Origin: Paenibacillus pinihumi DSM 23905 = JCM 16419
GTDB lineage: Bacteria > Bacillota > Bacilli > Paenibacillales > Paenibacillaceae
Assembly: GCF_000422505.1 (NCBI RefSeq)
Contig: NZ_AULX01000006.1
Location: forward strand, 1-64,000
DNA: 64,000 bases
Reading direction: 5' to 3'
Position 1 is the first letter of the stretch. Each line of letters begins with the position of its first letter. The position numbers and the translations under genes were made by a program. The notes beneath the pieces were generated by a model, which saw only the letters and a program-made list of their open reading frames with translations, was not told the DNA's origin and did not search any database. Of this stretch, positions 62,301 through 64,000 are shown one piece after another.

Positions 62301-64000
62301 ACTTGAGCTCCACTCTCAGGTAGTAGCTGCCCTGCTGCAGCAGACCGCGAATATCCTCCTGCGCCCCGAGAATCGATACCTTTGTGACATCAATGTCGGT
62401 GCTGCCGCTTGTAACCTTGCCGCTCACAACGCCAAGATGGTCAACAGGGAGATCCTTGGCAATTAACATCCCAGGTTCGCCCGGCTCCAGCACTTCTTCC
62501 CCGTTTGCCAGAACGGTCTTGTTCTGAGTCACGGCATCCTCAGTCAGATACAAATTAATGGTATCTCCCGGCTGCGCATTCTCAACCTGCCAGGACGCCT
62601 TGAATTTGTTCAAATCATCGCTGTCCTTCGTCAGCTTCACATCCTGCAGCCCCGGTGCAACCGGCACATTCAGCAGGCGTGTCTCTACCGGTGTTACCGA
62701 TGTGAGTGTCCACGTGCCGCCTGTGTTGACACGATCCGCAGGAAGGATGATGTATGCCTTTCTGGAATCAACGCCATCCGGTGACTGGGCAGCCAAAATT
62801 TCCTGTGTGAACGCATTGGCTTGCGGGTTCGTATTCGTGTTGTCAAAGACAACCGGATACAGCTTGCCGTCGCGATCCTTCAAGGTAAAGCTTGGCATAT
62901 CCTTCTGGTCATATTGCATCTCAATAATGGCGTTGCCCGAAATGCCGCTCATCGGGATTTCATGGATTCTGCCGCCGTTTTTCGTGATAATTCCGCCGAT
63001 TCCGGTATTCACTGCGCCATTCTCCAGCACGCTCACACCTTCAGCAATACTGCGGTATACGACCCCTTGCGAAGCCTGTTCGGCGTCAATCCATGAGGTT
63101 GCAACCGTCTCGACACCTTGGCCGATAACAAGCAGACGCGGCCCCTTCTCCGGATCATCGATGACAAGATGAATCATGCCATCCGGCAAATCTCCGCCGG
63201 AGGTGCCGAATTCAATGCCGCCGCCCCAGTAGTAGGTGATGCCCAGCGAAATGAACAGGATGCCTATGCTGCCCCATACTTTATCGTTGTTCAGACCGAA
63301 GAACACGCTCGACAGCGGCAGACCGCCAACAACCGGAACACTGCTCGGGATCTGAACCCTCGATCCGATATAGCCTTCGAAATCGATGCGGTTCTTCTCC
63401 AGATTTTGTCCGACGAAGATACCCGCCTTTCCGATGATGACATCCCAGCCGCCGATATCAACTTCCGCAGCCAGGCGCACAAACCATGGCGTCATCCATT
63501 GGGCTTCCAGCAGCGCATAGCTCAGCATCGGGATCAGATCATCCTTGCCTGCATTCGGATTCGCGGAGAAATCCATCTTCCCTTCCACTTTGAAGCCTGT
63601 GCGTTTCACAGTCAGATCCACTTTGCCGAAGAAATTGACAGGCGAAACCCCGAATTTCAAGTCCACCCCTGCCTGGACCACGAGCGGGAACGGGTCCTTG
63701 TCGCTGCCGCCTGCAATGGTGTCCGCCAGTTCACGGATCGCGCCGCGAATGGCGGTCAGGTAGGTCGCCCCGGTAATCATGACGCCCGGTTTTCCCAGTG
63801 TTGTGCCGAAAGCAACAACATCCGGCAGCACCCGGCCGTCCTTCACTTGTTTAAAGCCGAGTTCAACCTCGACTTCGACCGTATTTTTCAAATCCGCCTT
63901 GAATTTAATGCCGTACTGGTTATCAATATTTTTCACGGGCTGGACATAATGCACGACGTTCAGTTCCCCGCTGACGTCTCCGCCGTCATCTTTCTTGCCC
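59371..64000 (-). CDS. Giant SLH surface protein, partial at the window edge
   Basis: At least 1542 aa; the frame is open to the last base of the window, so the start lies outside (the GTG at 63954 is not the start). The visible N-terminal part is beta-rich (FKADLKNTVEVEVELGF...). Middle repeats include fibronectin/Big-like modules (KPVLGIRSDSGTVTAPG; APVLYIDQPLTGERTTNGKIKVSG) and a Gly-rich hinge (GNTGGGGFGGGGGGPV ~1120). The end has three SLH domains (~1360-1542: FKDVAATFWGQQSIQEA, FTDVAEKDWFSRSVSVAAE, FKDGAEIPAWARKPVALTIKQ). It is anchored to the wall and probably co-expressed with the GLUG protein. Confidence 0.85.
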   Translation of the reverse strand, partial: GKKDDGGDVSGELNVVHYVQPVKNIDNQYGIKFKADLKNTVEVEVELGFKQVKDGRVLPDVVAFGTTLGKPGVMITGATYLTAIRGAIRELADTIAGGSDKDPFPLVVQAGVDLKFGVSPVNFFGKVDLTVKRTGFKVEGKMDFSANPNAGKDDLIPMLSYALLEAQWMTPWFVRLAAEVDIGGWDVIIGKAGIFVGQNLEKNRIDFEGYIGSRVQIPSSVPVVGGLPLSSVFFGLNNDKVWGSIGILFISLGITYYWGGGIEFGTSGGDLPDGMIHLVIDDPEKGPRLLVIGQGVETVATSWIDAEQASQGVVYRSIAEGVSVLENGAVNTGIGGIITKNGGRIHEIPMSGISGNAIIEMQYDQKDMPSFTLKDRDGKLYPVVFDNTNTNPQANAFTQEILAAQSPDGVDSRKAYIILPADRVNTGGTWTLTSVTPVETRLLNVPVAPGLQDVKLTKDSDDLNKFKASWQVENAQPGDTINLYLTEDAVTQNKTVLANGEEVLEPGEPGMLIAKDLPVDHLGVVSGKVTSGSTDIDVTKVSILGAQEDIRGLLQQGSYYLRVELKSHTSFGTKTSAEKFDIIDPLAPNKVSDVEIEPAGNGLFALSFKPGARKPGQDSFEQSYMIEALQSKNGKLEKVESFGDLLFTAEELAPNWNSASGRYEGILIGGWSATSTSDNINTASLEGTVLDLKDVKYTGLQTGQEYIAAITVAAKPPKEADKNENYHFAEQSVSLQKLLPVPKKPVLGIRSDSGTVTAPGAYTELLTGKLEQVLEITADQKDIEIEAFYEEKSLGKTVLASSGAGSKGTLKLDQFKTDGPYAIELIARNKKTRDKSVTMLYLTVDTIAPVLYIDQPLTGERTTNGKIKVSGTTSNDASLKVNGKLIEVGDDGKFDAAVEIASADPTAVLEFIAMDGAGNGNQATVQISNDRFEIPAALVIKEVKAVQPGESQSLQAFLKVATGKDAGGKPKFKEVAIPAGDKRLSYKLQKGDSVQVTDTGRVTGLVTGGSVIEATYQVTDEVSLNALALAAVKGLDSITAASSAIQGEPGKTKLTVSGTGDMDGQQLVYKVFAKGTSVALPVYLEDLSSWSILPASGEISASEGDSVLVAKRLTQSKQATALSSKLTAKVWSAPGNTGGGGFGGGGGGPVVNTGPVEVSVDGQKVKAERTGNEARLHLKSGQVNIKESSDLIISAKDTSASSYDLLIDKSNVEQLRTKKSKLRLELPGAAVELGPDKLAGLNGDLHIQIGASSAVSVSGLKTVANGLKVSLLGGDQGTAIKINLPESGFLPFVNAAIALPEHVKAGEISAVILRSENGSWTTVPWKLEQINGKTYARIHLTGSGSIGFLGGSGKVFKDVAATFWGQQSIQEASAKLFVLGKSADRFEPDSRITRAEYPTILLRVGGWLNRTAVGGFTDVAEKDWFSRSVSVAAELGIVTGKANGAYEPNAALSRIEAMTMAGRMLGVLGLAEELSDQETERILGEFKDGAEIPAWARKPVALTIKQGLIRGENGSINPQGVLTRAQAAAIAIRLDQFITGKS

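Overview
The window looks like chromosomal DNA of a spore-forming, low- to mid-GC Bacillota of the Paenibacillus type. I infer this from three proteins with copper-amine-oxidase-type stalk domains, two very large S-layer-homology (SLH) proteins, a spore-coat transglutaminase (Tgl), a YjzC-like protein, an apparent catabolite-repression (cre) site, Rex operators, and strong AGGAGG ribosome sites. No rRNA, tRNA, CRISPR array or intact insertion sequence was seen.

Region 1 (1-16 kb) is mostly housekeeping. It holds a decayed hydrolase beside a MerR regulator, a secreted stalk-TraB protein, a D-mannonate operon (GntR regulator, UxuA, SDR-type mannonate oxidoreductase) with operator and cre-like sites, a secreted M14 carboxypeptidase, a SWIM-SNF2 helicase, a heterodimeric ABC exporter and endonuclease V.

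Region 2 (16-42 kb) is the remarkable part. It reads as a non-canonical contractile injection system in a Gram-positive, encoded largely as one minus-strand operon. In transcription order it has: a candidate sheath (722 aa), an Hcp-like tube (141 aa), DnaJ-domain protein, membrane FHA protein, zinc-ribbon FHA protein, an intact PP2C phosphatase, a degenerate membrane PP2C, two unrecognised proteins (429 and 231 aa), a giant Hsp70/actin-fold protein, a candidate TssK/baseplate-like protein, a VgrG spike, a pentapeptide-repeat protein, two small adaptor/immunity-like proteins, a DUF4280 PAAR-like tip, and a second VgrG carrying a C-terminal nuclease-like toxin followed by a pentapeptide-repeat immunity candidate. 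A membrane VWA protein and a Ser/Thr kinase lie convergently at the far end. I see no ClpV-type ATPase, no TssJLM-type membrane complex and no phage head genes. The natural reading is a threonine-phosphorylation-gated injection machine with its own Hsp70/J chaperones. Downstream of the operon terminator is a broken spare toxin cassette with its own immunity gene. It shares a ~230-240 bp linker with the VgrG toxin gene and carries a one-base deletion in a C run.

Region 3 (42-49 kb) has an NADH oxidase with three Rex-like boxes around its promoter, a YjzC-like protein, a Nudix hydrolase, a stalk-domain lipid- or wall-facing protein, spore-coat transglutaminase and a stalk-NAGPA protein.

Region 4 (49-64 kb) is a surface cluster: a signal-anchored S1C protease, a 3100-aa GLUG-repeat beta-helix protein with SLH anchors, and a second giant SLH protein that runs off the right edge.
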